NCBI GenBank assembly: GCA_033439255.1
Contig: CM065885.1
Coordinates: forward strand, 1,240,001 to 1,304,000
Reading direction: 5' to 3'
From: Hericium rajendrae
Lineage: Eukaryota > Basidiomycota > Agaricomycetes > Russulales > Hericiaceae
Length of the DNA stretch: 64,000 bases
A program made the translations under genes and the position numbers. The notes under the pieces are model-generated. The model did not search any database and was not told the origin of the DNA. It was given only the letters and a program-made list of their open reading frames with translations. This document shows positions 1 to 12,212 of the stretch, one piece after another; within the stretch, counting starts at the first letter, position 1, and the number at the start of each line of letters is the position of its first letter.

Positions 1-3000
1 ACCTAGCTGTCCAATAACTGTCCATCTGCGCACGCAAGGGCGGCGCTTCCGAGCGTCGAGCGCTGCGACCGCGATCCTGCACGGCCGTCGTCGACGGGCA
101 CGCACGCCTGACAATGTGCAGCGGAACGGTGTGTACTGTGCAGCCAGCCCAAATCGTGCGCACTAGCACCCAAAACTGCCGCAATCTCCGCGCGGCGAGC
201 ACGACCAGCGCCGCCATGGATCGACGACGCCGCAGACATCACGCACTGCGCACCCAGAACCTGCCGCAATCTCCGGCGCAGTGACCAGAACCACGACCAG
301 CGCCGCCATAGATCGATACCTTCGCTACAGACGCCATGTCCTGTCATACAGCGCGCGATCGATGCAGCGGAAACGCCCTCCGCACGCAACACCCATGCAT
401 GTGAATACGCCTCGCCCGCACCCCAGCGCTCAGCCGGCCGCAATCTCCTTGACGGCGATCAATCGCGTTTATCCAAACTGTGCTTCGCTGGATACGGATC
501 GATGGCGGCGGCAGGCGATCTGCCGATAACGTGCGTGGTGTGGAGGAAGACGCGGGGGCGGGCGCCGTCGCCGACGCAGCTGCCGCCTCGAGGCGCGAGA
601 TGTCTGATTAGAATTAGAATCCTGCTAGCGTGCTAGCGCAGCGGGACCGCCCGCGGTCCATATGTCCACGGCGCAATTCGGAATTCGGGCGCGCGCATCA
701 GGAAGGAACGCGTCGCGGTGCCTGGCCGCGTTGCAGAACTGTGATGCGCGTGGCCGGGTGCGTGCTGCGTGGATGATCATGCATCATGACGTACGGTGTG
801 GGGCGGATCGGCGCGACGGATGGCGATGGCGATGGGGCGCAGGCGAGGCACGACGCTAGCAGAGCAGGAGCAGCGTTACGCGACGATGATGTGCGGTGGT
901 AGGGCGCGTGCAGCGTTACGGTTACGGCGTGCCCTCGAGGCTTACGGCGCGCATCCGCAAGAGGCGAGGGACGCCATATGCAGCATGCATCAGGCTGGCT
1001 CTCGTAACGCAGCGGAGCACACGCCGCGTGCACGACGACGGAACGCGCGCGTGGGCTGATCCCATCGCCACGATGCCGCAGAAGCAGCATCTCCATTTCA
1101 GCGAAGCGTATCACTGTATCGGCGGGAGATCAGAGCCCGCATCGGGCTGCCTGCGCCTCTGCGCAGTCCGCCCGGGCACACTGCGAGTATACATAGCGGG
1201 CAGCTGCATCGGGGGCGGTGGGGACGGACGGACGGAGGCGTGGTTTTGACGCCGCGCGGAGGGGGGGTCGCGTTAGCCTGTCTGTCAGATGATGCGATCA
1301 GCGCGAGGCAGGGAAGGCGAAGCGGCGCGGAACTCGGGTGCGCGCCGAGAATCTGCCGCGCCCGAGGGAGGATGCACGCATGCGGCGGTGTGCTGCCACG
1401 GCTGCGGCTGCTGTGGGGGCCGGATGGCGCGGGGCGGGGGTGATTGGCTGGGATCGGCGTCGGACGGGATGATGTGGACAGCATCGAGCACGGATAGTGG
1501 CACGGATGCTGTGCGCCGGGCTCTATCTTGAGGCCGTATATTGGGCCGCGAAGCTTCATGACGCGCGCTCGGGGGATGTAGTGCCCTGGCGTCCGTCGAC
1601 GGGTGCGGACCTCCGCGGCGCGCGCAGCATGGGGCCGGTGCGGCTGCAGAAAGCAAGCGGTCTCGGACCTGGAAATAGACGGTATGAGTGCAATTCGCGA
1701 CCGGGCGCTCTCTCAAGCTGCAACAGAGATATGGGAGCGGACTCGTGCTCTCTGCATTCCTCGGATGTTGGCTCGATGATCCGCAATGTCTCAACGATCG
1801 CGGCACCATCTGCTCGAAGGCGATGGACCGATACAGCATGCACGCTGTGCGTGCTGTCGGCAACGTGGGAGGCCTTGAGAGACCGGGATAGCACGAACAC
1901 GGCAGGCACCCTGCGCTCGAGCGGTTCGACTTTGCGCGCGAAGAAGAATCAGTACGCGAGCAGGTATCCCGGGTCCGCTGTCCATGGACATGATGGACGG
2001 GAAGCGCTGCCGCGGAGGGCGGTGTTGACGAGCAGTGCGGTGATGAAGCCATGATGCGAGAACGCTAGCGAGAACAAGGGCTCGCCGCCATTGGGCCATG
2101 GGAACGGGAAGCGCATTGCTGGTAAGACTTCGCGTCGGTGACAGAGCTATGAATGATCCCTGCGCTGGCGGGTGAAACAGCGGGCTGAATGGGGGTGCGC
2201 GACGACGAGGGTGCGCATGTTCCAGGCGGTCATTGCCTGCAAATGAAGGTCTAGACACGCTCAGCATAACATGAATGATAGGGCCAAAACAAAATGAGCG
2301 GGGCAGTGAGATGAAACTGAAAGAAGCTGGTGGGCTGCCCAAAGGAAAACATATTCGCACTGCAAACGAGAGGGGGTGAAAAGGGCATCGACGACGCTGC
2401 CGGTGATGTTTTTCGCCACTAGATAAAGGCTGAAAAATGCTGATGAAAATTTTCAAGAACACCTGTCGACTGGTCGCAAACTGCAAGGACGTCTCGCCCG
2501 TTGTCAGTTGATATACAGCACTTACCATATATGGGAGGTATTCCCACGCATGTTGGTTTCAGAATGCCGCATATAATGAGCTGACAGGTTAATAAAACGC
2601 TCCATCTCCCCATATATCCCCTGTACAGGCTATCAGGCTCGTCTTGGGATGCAAGAAATGACAAACGAAGCAAGAGTGCAACTTTTGTGAAGCAGAGATG
2701 TCCGGAGACGTGTGCGGCAGTTTGCGACATGTGCGTGGGCTTTTTTGTTTTGGAATACATGATATTGCACTGGATTCTGCGGCAGAACATGTTCATGGAC
2801 CCCATTGTATCGCCGCTCTCCTGTAAGGAGAGATGGCAAGACGATGGTGCCATATTGTGCTTGAGAATCCGCGCGTGAAGAGTACTCGAGTACACCGCAT
2901 ACACTCACCCCGTATAGAAGACAGGCATCGATCGGATTGACAGGCCGATGGGAAGAAAGGTGAGGGAAATGAGGGGCGTTTTGGCAAGAGCAGTGCGCTG

Positions 3001-3669
3001 CGATTGAGTTGAGGCCGTCGACCAAACTGACGGAGTGGGAGACCACGGTGAGTACTGTCTCTTGTCGTTGTCTTTCGCACGTTGCAAGGGTGTCAGTCGC
3101 CGGCGTCCGGGCGTTCGCGATGGCCACAGCTTCACTCCACGGCAATAATTCAGAGGCTAACGTATCTCATCTCTGGCCTGTATGACAAGACACGTTAACT
3201 CGACAGAAAAAAGAAAGGTAAAAGAACCAACCAGACGATAATCATGGTCTAACTTCTCACCACCAAGATTAGAAACACGTCGTCGGTTCAGATGTTACTG
3301 TGGATCCACCTCTTCACATACACACGAGGAGAAGATGGTGCGCATGTTGCAGGCGAGTGTGAGCCAGACTGAGACAGACCAGCAAGGAGCGCCACAGACG
3401 CGTAGCGACACGTGATGACCCGGGCCGGTGGATTCCTCCCGAATGCCCACCCCGCCAAGCGCCGAGGAAGGTCTTCGCATTTGAATGATCTCTTGTCTTG
3501 CGCGACTCTCTATCTCACTCACGACATTGTCGTCGACGTCGTTCGCCCTGGTCACTCACGACGCGAAGGTATCTCTCTGAGCTGTGTTCTGCTCAGTAGC
3601 TTTGTCTTCTCCCGCTGCGTTCACCAAGTCGCGACGATACGAGCTTCACACCCCCCTACACCCGATACC
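1..3669. other. GC-rich stretch without a convincing gene
   Basis: I see no gene I can support here. Many overlapping open frames exist on both strands, but they are Arg/Pro/Ala/Ser-rich, lack hydrophobic cores and overlap one another, as expected of GC-rich non-coding DNA. A faint minus-strand candidate lies at about 2905-3135: its frame ends in a hydrophobic run followed by a GTGAGT donor, but no partner exon is convincing. The last 300 bases before 3670 should hold the promoter and 5' leader of the transporter gene. Confidence 0.5.
156..335. repeat. imperfect tandem repeat, about 85-95 bp unit
   Basis: Two adjacent copies share the blocks 'gccgcaatctcc' and 'cgaccagcgccgccat', followed by a diverged 'gatcga' stretch. 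A weaker third echo ('ggccgcaatctcc') occurs near 438-450. I read this as an old local duplication in non-coding DNA with no assigned function. Confidence 0.5.
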
Positions 3670-5571
3670 ATGATGGCGGCGACAAGAGCAACTTATACCG
3701 CGCTCACCCCTGAGCTATCGACCACATTCCCGCCATCAGGCCACATTACCTTTACCCCCGCGCCCGTGCCCGAGCAGATGACGCCGTGGGACTCGCAGAA
3801 CACCCTCAAAAACCGGTTACTGGCGAAATGGCGCTCGTCGACCGGGCGCGCACGCGACCTCGTCGAGAATAATGCAGGGCTGCTGCTCGTCGCCGCCTCT
3901 CAGTTCTTTTTCTCGCTCATGAACGTCGCCGTCAAGGCGCTGAACAACCTCGACGAGCCCGTGCCAACCCTTGAGGTGAGTGTCGCCCCACCCGGTCGCG
4001 CATCGTCTCGCTCATTCCCGCTTTTGCCTCTCAGCTTGTGTTCGTGCGCATGGTAAGCAAAGCCACTTCCACATGCTATCCGAATTGCGCTCAGTATCTG
4101 CACAGTCAATCACGTACATCTGCTCCATCATCTACATGTGCGTGCCCGCCCGCCTTATCGCGCCTGACCGACTCACCGATTACAACCAGGTACCTGCGGA
4201 AAGTGCCCAATCCACTTATCGGACCGCCGGGCGTGCGCCTACTCCTCGCCTCGCGCGGTTTCTTCGGGTGCGTCGCGCCCTCCCGTCCTGCGGCCCCAAC
4301 CTCACCTCCCGGCCGCGCCACAGATTCTTCGGCCTATTCGGGATATACTACTCCCTCAGCTACCTCTCGCTGTCCGACGCGACGGTTCTTACCTTCCTCG
4401 CGCCCCTCTTCACAGGCGTCGCAGGCGCGATCTTCCTCAAGGAGAATTTCTCGCGCAAGGAGCTGATTGCGGGGCGTGAGTGGCCATCATGGCCAGGGTC
4501 TGATGGGCACCGCTGACGATGATGTTCACACAGTGTGCAGTTTCGCGGGCGTCGTGTTGATCGCGCGCCCGCAGATACTGTTCGGGTCGCACCCGATGCC
4601 GGGGTTGTCTGAGGATGAGTTCGAGGGCATCGATGGCGTCGGCGTTGTGCCTGCGGAGAAAGGGACGCCCGCGCAGCGCCTTATCGCCGTTGGGTGAGTC
4701 CTGATCGTTTCACTCACGACGGTGGTATTGGTTGCTCATGCTTTCGCAGGATCGCCCTGCTTGGAGTGCTCGGATCGACGGGGGCTTGTGAGTTTTCGAG
4801 CGGAGTACCTGGGCAAGAGCGCTGATTCAACTCGGCTAGACACTTCACTACGCGCAATTGGCAGGCGCGCACACGCGATGCACTCCCTCACGTCCTTTTC
4901 GCAGTGGTGTGTTATCGTGTCGACCGTAGGGTAAGCCTCTTCTCAACAACCACGCGTTCTGAGCTCATGAATGCCAGGATGATCGTCAAGCACCAAGCAG
5001 TCGTTATTCCCAAACGCGCCGACTGGATTGCCATGCTCATTATGATTGGCGCATTCGGTTTCATCGCACAGGTGCATACGCTCCCATTCACATCCCCGCC
5101 TACTCGACATCCATACTAACATCGTTCCCAAGGCGCTGCTTACGATGGGGCTGCAGCGCGAAACGGCAGGGCGCGGTACGATGGCGGTCTACATCCAGGT
5201 TCGCATCGCGCAGCAGCGGCACCGCGATTCGAGCCTGACCATTGTTGCAGATCATATTCGCGCTCGCGCTCGAGCGGATATTCTTCCACATTGTCCCGTC
5301 AGCGCTGTCCATCACCGGCACCGTCATCATCATGTCCTCCGCGCTATACATCGCCGTATGTCCCTCCGCTTGAAGCAGCGTCGTGTAGCAATACTGACAG
5401 AGAACGCAGGTCACGAAGGAAAGGGCCAATCCGAAGCAGCCGACCCAGATTTCGCTCGAATACCCCGGCGAGTCGGCGCTCGAGGAGGGCCTGTTGGAAA
5501 ACCACGACGAATATCTGCCGCTGGAGGCACCGAAGCAGGAGAAGGAGGAGGAAGAGCGCATAGAGCATTGA
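3670..5571 (+). CDS. EamA/DMT-family membrane transporter (SLC35G-like)
   Basis: A multi-exon gene for a drug/metabolite-transporter protein, probably a ten-helix solute carrier; the substrate cannot be read from sequence. Exon 1 (3670-3975) ends in a first membrane helix with 'FFFSLMNVAVKALNNL'. Later exons carry 'PGVRLLLASRGFFG', 'GLFGIYYSLSYLSLSDA' and 'VLTFLAPLFTGVAGAIF', the typical end of the first EamA repeat. The second repeat has 'SLRAIGRRAHAMHSL', 'DWIAMLIMIGAFGFIAQ' and 'RETAGRGTMAVYIQ'. The last exon is hydrophilic and ends in a glutamate-rich tail with a TGA at 5569-5571. About ten short introns have clean GT/AG borders. I chose the ATG at 3670 because it follows a pyrimidine-rich leader; an ATG at 3673 is in the same frame. 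The family call is firm, the substrate unknown. Confidence 0.87.
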
Positions 5572-6222
5572 GTGCTTGCGCTCGCGTTGGACGAGAGATC
5601 GAGGCGCTAACATGCGCCAAGCGGGCCTGGAGCGGCGGGCGATCGTGGGGCGCATGCTTTCGACTCCGCGAGGCACGCAGTAGGCGGTTTGGAGAGGATA
5701 CCCCGACTGGAGTGGGAGTCGTGCTGGTGCTTGCTGGGCCTTGATGGCGGGCATGCTGTGGTGTGGGTTCATACCTACATGCATCTTGGGATAATTCTGT
5801 ATTCTGCATTGCTTTCTTTCTGGTTTTTGCGTTTTGTGCGTGGACCGATTTGGAAAGGGCTGAAATTGAGTCCGGGACCGCGTATGAAATACGAAATGCC
5901 GACTGCTTTGGAGCCTGCATATTTCTCGACGTCCTCCTCGTTTTTCGAGCATGCAGACCACGCAGAGGTACGTACGGGATGTCTCATTGTATGGTCCGAG
6001 TAGAACTCCGAGAGCGACATAAAGGGCGTGGCGGCGATGCTGATGGGATCGCATGCACAGGCCGCCCGTCCGACAAGGCCGCGCGATCACTGCGTCCTGC
6101 CTCCACTCTGGCTAGTCGCTCCGTCCATATCAGCACACAGCAGGCCTGCTACGCACGCACACTACGCCCACCCGCAAGCCCGGACCGCATATATACCCTC
6201 CCCGCCTTAACCCTCGACCACC
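5572..6222. promoter_or_regulatory. intergenic region with TATA box for the DUF3433 gene
   Basis: No gene is supported between the transporter stop and the next start. A TATA-like element 'catatatac' lies at 6188-6196, about 30 bp before the ATG at 6223, followed by the C-rich leader 'cctccccgcc'. Confidence 0.5.
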
Positions 6223-8973
6223 ATGACCCGCAGCCGGGGCAGGAACAGCGGATACGACTCCCTGCTCGTGCACGACGCCGAAGACGACGAGTTCGACCCC
6301 CGCACGCTCATGGATACGGATACACACGCCCCGCCGCCGTCCGCGGGCTTCTCGCCCGACTATGCGCGGAGCAGCTTCGCGCCGTCCGCGAAGCCGCGCG
6401 CGAGCTTCCGCAGCTCCGTCGCGCTCATCCCAACGCCGGGCGTGCACTCCGAGCGCCCCCCGAAATATGTGCGTGCTCCGTTCTGTGTTGGTGTGGTGTG
6501 GGCGTTGATGTTGATGTTGATGTTGGTGGGGGGTGTAGGAGCCGATTATGCTGAAGCCGTGGATTCTTGCGCTTGCGACGGCCGCGCAGCTTGGGATTGC
6601 GATTGGGCTCGAGATTGCGTTGGGGATTTCGAGGGGTAATAATGGTGTGTGTGTTTTTTGTGGGTGTGTGGGTTGGTGTTGATCGTGGGCACTGGGCAGG
6701 CATTCATGTTCCGCAACGGAATGTGTTTTCGTTTGCGTCGACGCAATTTCTCACTGTGCGTGGACCGCTCAAACCGCAAACATCATCATACTGACGGGTG
6801 TTTGATTCTAGTCATTCTTCCCGACCTTGCTGGTCATGCCACTGGCATTCATGATCCAGAGTTTTGACTGGTCTGTCCGGTGGTGGCAGGTGAGCTTACT
6901 CGCTGTGGTCACCGAGCATCGCTAACGCATATATGCAGCCCTACGTTCTGCTGTCGACAGGCAATCGCCGCGCAGAAGAGACCTTACTCCTAGACTATGT
7001 GCGTGTCTTCCTCACGTCTCCAGACATGTCTAAATGCAAGTGAATATTCCTTAGATCCCACTTAAGTAAGTCCTTTGAACTTGCACGTTTCTCCTGCACT
7101 CACTGCCGTGTGCCTCCCAGCCACTTCTATGTTGTCTATTACGCCTTCAAGTACAAACATGCCCTCATCGTTTTATCCACCATTAGTGCTCTCGGCTCGT
7201 ACATACTCCAGCCGTTGGCTGGCTCCCTCTTCTCTGTCCGCATGCTTCCAAAGACATTGGGTGAGCGGATTTTGCTTTCTGGCTTCCGAGATATGCTTAA
7301 CGGCGCCTAGATGGGTCGGCAAACAGTATACGGGCTATCGGGCTTTCTCCCCAAGTAAGCGATCTGAATGCGTTCGCCTCGTCTGCAGGGGTAAGCTTGT
7401 TTCTACTCAAGACAGCCGTGGATTGTGCGCTGACGGCTAGCAGTTTGCGGAAGCTTCAGGTACTTAGCTTGATATATGACGGTCAAACCACTTTCTGACA
7501 CGCTACCAGTCTTCAATGGCCTCCCGGATCCCCCATTCGTCCTCGAGAACTGGTCCACAGCTCAGTTCGTTGTACGTAGCAACTCCATACCTCCCGCGGC
7601 CACATGGCTCACTGCGCATCTCGCCAGTTCCCGACCGGGGACATGCTCAACGGCAGCGTCGCCGTCAACACCACCGCCATCCAGACCAATGTGAACTGTG
7701 CGAACCCACTTGCCACGACCCTGACCACCACGAATCCCGCGAACTTCTCAATTAACGCGACCTCCGTCGACGGCTGCATCGGCGGGCCAGCGTTCTTCGA
7801 CCCGGCCAATGCGGAGCAGCAGTACGGCGTGCAGGCGGTGCCGAACTGTGGGTCCGGGAGCACGAACGCGTCGTTCCAGCCGGTCATGTTCTGGTACTAC
7901 ACCACCGCCGCGAACGGCACGCACGAGGCGCGCACGGTGTTCTGCAACCCGCAAATACAGCTGTTCGACGTCATGGCGTATGCGGACCTTGCGAGCGGGG
8001 CGCTCACGAGCGTGACGACATTGGGCGACTATCCGAAGCCGAACAACGTGACGGGCGCGCCGCTGAATGGGAACGCATACAATGGCCTCATCTTCGACTC
8101 GAGCAATGACATCAATGTGCAGGCTCGTGCGACGGCTACTAAGGCTGGCATACCGAATGCCATCTTCCGGGGCGCGGCGCAGAACTCGAGTGGGCTGCAG
8201 TCTGTCTTTGACGACAACAACGGATTCCGCGATCTAACAAGCAGCGTATATGTACGTAGCATTTTCGTGGTTCGCGCCGTGGAGGGCTTATAGACATCGC
8301 AGACGCAATACCTCGCGTTGACCGCCAAGGACATATACTTCGTCCCAGTCAACAACGAGGTCTTCTCCCAAGTCACAGAGCTCGTCCCGCGTCTCTGGAT
8401 CGAGTGCGTACCTCTCCCTCCGTCCCTCCCAAATCTGACCCGCCCGCCCACAGACCGCTCTCGGCGCACTTCCTCACCGCGATCCTCATCCTCGAGGCGC
8501 TCACGATCCTGTACATCCACATCCGGCACCACCGCGCGCGGCGGCACGTCTACCTCTCGAACCCGCCCGGCTCGATCGGCACCGTCGTCTCGCAGACCGC
8601 GCACTCGGGCTTCGGCGAGCTGCTGCTGCCGTACGACGACCACCGGCGCATGGTGCGCAAGCTGCAGGGCCTGCGCTTCCGCCTCGACGAGCGCACGGGC
8701 GCGATCGTCGTCGACGACCAGGCCGTGCAGTTCGCGGGGGTGCCGCCGGGCACGCCGGGCGGGCGCGATGATACTATGATGGCGCTCGTTGGGCGGGGCG
8801 CGCCGCGCGGGGATATGGCGGCGAGCGGGAGCTTGGTGGAGGATAAGGGCGAGGGCAGCGCGGAGGGCGCGAGTGCGCCGGGGAGCGCGACGGGGCCGGG
8901 CGCGCAGCCGGGCGTGCCGTCGTTGAGGTACGGGCCCGGGACGAGGTTTCTAGACGAGAGGGCGAACGTGTAG
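6223..8973 (+). CDS. DUF3433-domain multi-pass membrane protein
   Basis: A large fungal membrane protein of the DUF3433 type; the molecular role of this family is not established. The N-terminal 80 residues are polar and cytosolic-looking (exon 6223-6468). The next exon (from 6539) gives helix 'KPWILALATAAQLGIAIG', followed by 'NVFSFASTQFLT' and, after another intron, 'FFPTLLVMPLAFMIQSF' with 'SVRWWQPYVLLS'. 'EETLLLDY' and 'HFYVVYYAFKYKHAL' follow, a succession typical of DUF3433 repeats. A long extracytosolic segment with several Asn-x-Thr/Ser sites (7604-8230) precedes the last helix 'FLTAILILEALTILYIHI' and a Gly/Ala-rich tail ending in TAG at 8971-8973. At least eleven short introns interrupt it. 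Start choice rests on the TATA box at 6188 and an uninterrupted first exon. Confidence 0.82.
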
Positions 8974-10332
8974 TGGAACATTCTTGAATTTGGGTTTGTC
9001 GATCTTATTCTGTTGTCATGAGCGTCGTGTCGCATAGCATAGTGTCGGGCATGTATGCCTTCATCTGGACTTCGTGTGTTCTGCTCAGTGTTGCTCTATC
9101 TTAGTTGTGTAGACTCCATGGCTGTCATTGTATCCGCTTCAGTTTTCCATGGTCGTTTCTCTTAGTTGCGGTATCTTGTAGTATAACGTGCGGCTATTTA
9201 TATTTTTCACTGTGGACAACTCGACAGCGTGGATGATGGGGAACAGTTATACTCCCAGGAGCGCCAGCCGGCGCCAGCGATAGCTTGTCAGTCGGACTGA
9301 TCTCCTCGGCATCCGGACTTCAGAGCTTCAGCGCTTCAGCACCATGGTAGCTGAACCGTTCAGTTCATAAACGGCATCCTACCTCCGTATATGAAACCAC
9401 ATGCGTTTCCAGCTATACCTCGAGGCGAGAGAGCCGTCGGACACGTGGTCGGAGGATTTGCAGCTGCGAAGGGATGGCTTGACGAAGACGGTATAAGGAA
9501 AGGAAGATGGGCCTGCATTGGCAGCAAGTAGAGCGATGCGCGCTCGTTGGAAGCTCATTCTGGGATGGTGTTCCGGTTCGTTCTCGTCTGGTGCACCATT
9601 AATTGTCCTCATTGTGCGATATCGATTGATCTCGAGCACGCCGTCGAGATGATCGGTGGTCTCAAAGGATGGCTGCATATGGCACGATAGCATCGATAGC
9701 ACTTTAGATAGGCACGCCAAATAACCTTCCATTGTTGAGGCATTAAAGTTTCGGATCTAAGATGTCATTGAATAAATGAAAGGTAGTCAGATAAGCTTCA
9801 GATTCGAGGACATGCTGGGAGCAAGCAACCTGTTGGAGCTTATCCTCTTTCACCTTACCGTGAGGTCGTTCGGCCGTCTGTATCACCGCGAGGGCGAACC
9901 AACAACGTTACAAAGGAAATGCTTGGGAATTTCGTACGTGCTCGAGAACGAGAGCAAGGTAATTTCGTCCTGCGCTTGGGCGTCAGCTTCCAAGATTAGA
10001 AAACGCGTGGTCGGTGAGCGCCTCTCTCATGGCAAGAAAAGATGAAGCATATAGGTGTCATAGAGACGTGGAGAAAGTGTTCAGGACGCAGCGTGTTTGA
10101 CCCAATGAACATAGGACCAAGTCCAAGGACCGCAACGAAGGCAGCGCGGGCTCCACGTAAACGTCTCGATGTTTGCGCCTAGAAACAACAGAACATTGCT
10201 TGAGGGGGAAGGTGCATAGATCTCAGCGGTGTCTGGTCATTCGTCACCAGGATGATGGACGATGCCCTCTCGGCCGAGCTGTAATACCGCCCTCTTTCAC
10301 GTAGTGGGACGATTCCACCAGCGGTCAGCGCA
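8974..10332. other. intergenic, no supported gene
   Basis: This holds the 3' flank of the DUF3433 gene and moderately AT-rich DNA. A 117-codon minus-strand frame at 9379-9732 and an 89-codon plus frame at 9776-10045 are visible, but neither has recognisable motifs or matching splice partners. Confidence 0.4.
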
Positions 10333-10690
10333 ACGCTGGTTCCATTCCAGTGCTGCAACTCCTTCCGACCTGTGAGTCGTTGGTTATATTAATCCGTTGA
10401 TCTTGTCTACAGGCCTCCTCAGGCTTGCATAATGCTGTGGGAATCTCGGATGTGCGATAACCCTAGCAAGCAAGGAAACTGCTTACATTTGCTGTCAAGG
10501 TTGTGACTGAGGACATAGGGATCAACTGCACCTCTGTCGACGTCATCAATAGCGGTGGATCATGCATCTCCCCTGCCAAGGTGACAGGATCGTAAGTGTT
10601 TTCTTGATAATCTATCGTGTTGACGGAATTTCCATTTGTCGGCCATAGAACGGTGCGGCCGTCATTGGCTCTTCGCTCGTTGACACTGCA
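10333..10690 (+). pseudogene. class I hydrophobin relic
   Basis: Fragments match a small secreted hydrophobin, the family that coats fungal surfaces with amphipathic monolayers. 'NAGSI' and 'QCCNS' (10333-10363) correspond to the second/third-cysteine motif (usually 'TGSxQCCNS'), but one extra base separates the two pieces. A GTGAGT...CTACAG intron (10372-10413) follows at the place where agaricomycete hydrophobins often have one. Downstream, 'GINCTSVDVINSGGSC' resembles the fourth and fifth cysteine region, and after a second GTAAGT...TAG intron 'NGAAVIGSSLV' resembles the usual 'NGLxVIGCxPV' with the last cysteine changed to serine. The CC pair before it is gone and the region between has an in-frame stop. 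No signal peptide was found. This is a decayed host gene; the match is by motif order only. Confidence 0.5.
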
Positions 10691-10714
10691 TCACTGATTT
10701 CTAGAGAAGTGGAA

Positions 10715-11054
10715 GTTAGCATGTTGTGCGCGGAAGTTAGCAACGTCGGGGACGCGACCGAGCCTGATGAAGCAAACTAGGCGACCGTGCTCGCTTCGAC
10801 AAGCCGATAATTATGCGAAACCGTGTCTTCCACTGTGTCGCAGATGCTCTTCGTCTCCATATGGTCGGGCAAATCACAGATAGATGGCTCTGATCAAAAC
10901 GTGGCCGAGTTGGATGATATAGCCAGTTCTCGTGGCAGCTTTAGCTGCAGTACTGGGTAAGTCTGAGTATCGACCAGGAGCCTCGAGCTTACTTACCGAC
11001 GCCCGCCCCGCCCTATAAGTACAGCGGTCTCCCAGAGGCAGAGTAACACCGCCA
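10715..11054 (+). promoter_or_regulatory. EH1 promoter block (shared with EH4 and EH5)
   Basis: This stretch is alignable by eye with the upstream DNA of EH4 and EH5. Shared strings include 'agcaacgtcgg', 'gtgtcttccactg', 'gctcttcgtctccatatg' and 'acgtggccgagttggat'. A TATA element 'tataag' lies at 11014-11019, 41 bp before the ATG. It starts just after the hydrophobin relic. Confidence 0.6.
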
Positions 11055-12212
11055 ATGGATCAGCTCACCCCCAAAACTCACACTACCACTCGCGGGTTCA
11101 CCTATGCCTGCTATGTCACTCCCGCCGCGCCGGGCAAGCCCACCATTGTCTTCCTGCATGGCTTCCCGTCCTCGTCATGGGACTGGTCCGCGCAGGCCGC
11201 GCACTTCGTGCCGAAGGGCTATGGCCTCGTCGTGCCCGACTTGCTCGGGTATGGCGGGACCGACAAGCCAACAGACGCGAAGCTGTATGTCGGCACCGCG
11301 CTCGCACGCGATGTGGTCGATCTGCTTGACGCCCAGAACCTGCATAAGGTCATTGTCATCGGGCACGACTGGTGCGTCTTTCCCTTGTGTATCGATGTGG
11401 ATGAGTTGACGATGGTATGGTGATGCGAACAGGGGCGCACTCGTCGCGTCGCGTATGGTCAATGTCTTCCCGGAGCGCGTCGCTGCAGTCGGGTTCCTCG
11501 CCCTGGGTTACATGCCGCCTAATCCCACCGATGACTTTACCACCATGTGCGAAAAAGTTCGCGCGGCTGTCGGGCGTGATTGCTTCGGGTACTGGGAGTA
11601 CTTCTCAGAGGAAGGCGCAGACAAGATGATTGAACAGAACGTACGTGCATCCTGCTCCACACGCCCATAATGCTGACGGCCGCGATGCAGATGGACTCCT
11701 TCATCAGTCTGTTCTTCATTGACCCGCCCGAGCGCGCCATCGAGCATTTATGCACCTTTGGTGGCGCTAAGGCCTGGATTGAGTCGAATCGACAGGGTCC
11801 ATTGCCCGCGTACGTGACGCCCACCGTCAGGGAGCACTACAAGATGGCGCTGCTCAAGGGTGGTATGACTGGCCCACTGCAATGGTACGCTGTCAACATC
11901 GCAGGGCACAACATGGCCGATGACGCCAGTGAGCCATTTCTCTTTGGCCTTCTCGCTTCAGCTTCTGATTAAGGACTATCAGAAATCCCAGAAGCGGCAT
12001 ATAAGTTCGCGCAGCCTGTATTCTTCGGGGGCAATGGGAATGAACCCGTTTGTTTACCGGCACTGGGCCTCGCGAGCGTGAAGGGGTATGCGACGGGCCC
12101 GATGACGTACCGCGAGTTCGATTCAAACCACTGGGTTATGTTAGAACATTCGGAGGAGCTGAACGTGGAGCTCGAGGCCTGGATTGAGGGGCTAGAGGTA
12201 GCATGCACGTAG
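11055..12212 (+). CDS. soluble epoxide hydrolase-like alpha/beta hydrolase, copy 1 (EH1)
   Basis: Predicted cytosolic alpha/beta hydrolase of the epoxide hydrolase/haloalkane dehalogenase clan, which opens epoxides through an aspartyl ester. Four exons (11055-11371, 11433-11640, 11691-11928, 11983-12212) join in phase to 330 residues, a normal length. Visible motifs are the oxyanion turn 'HGFPSSSWDW' (about residues 36-45), 'PDLLGYGGTDKP', the nucleophile elbow 'GHDWGA' split by intron 1, cap-domain tyrosines in 'GYWEYFSEEGADK' and 'PLQWYAVN', and the catalytic-His region 'SNHWVMLEHSEELN'. The TATA box 41 bp upstream and agreement with the paralogues fix the start. The preferred substrate is unknown; dehalogenase or ester hydrolase activity is a less likely alternative. 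Confidence 0.88.

Noticed and set aside
1285-2528. Long minus-strand open frames of 245-255 codons
   Set aside because: They are Ser/Pro/Arg/His-rich, overlap frames of similar length on the other strand and show no motif. High GC makes such frames common.
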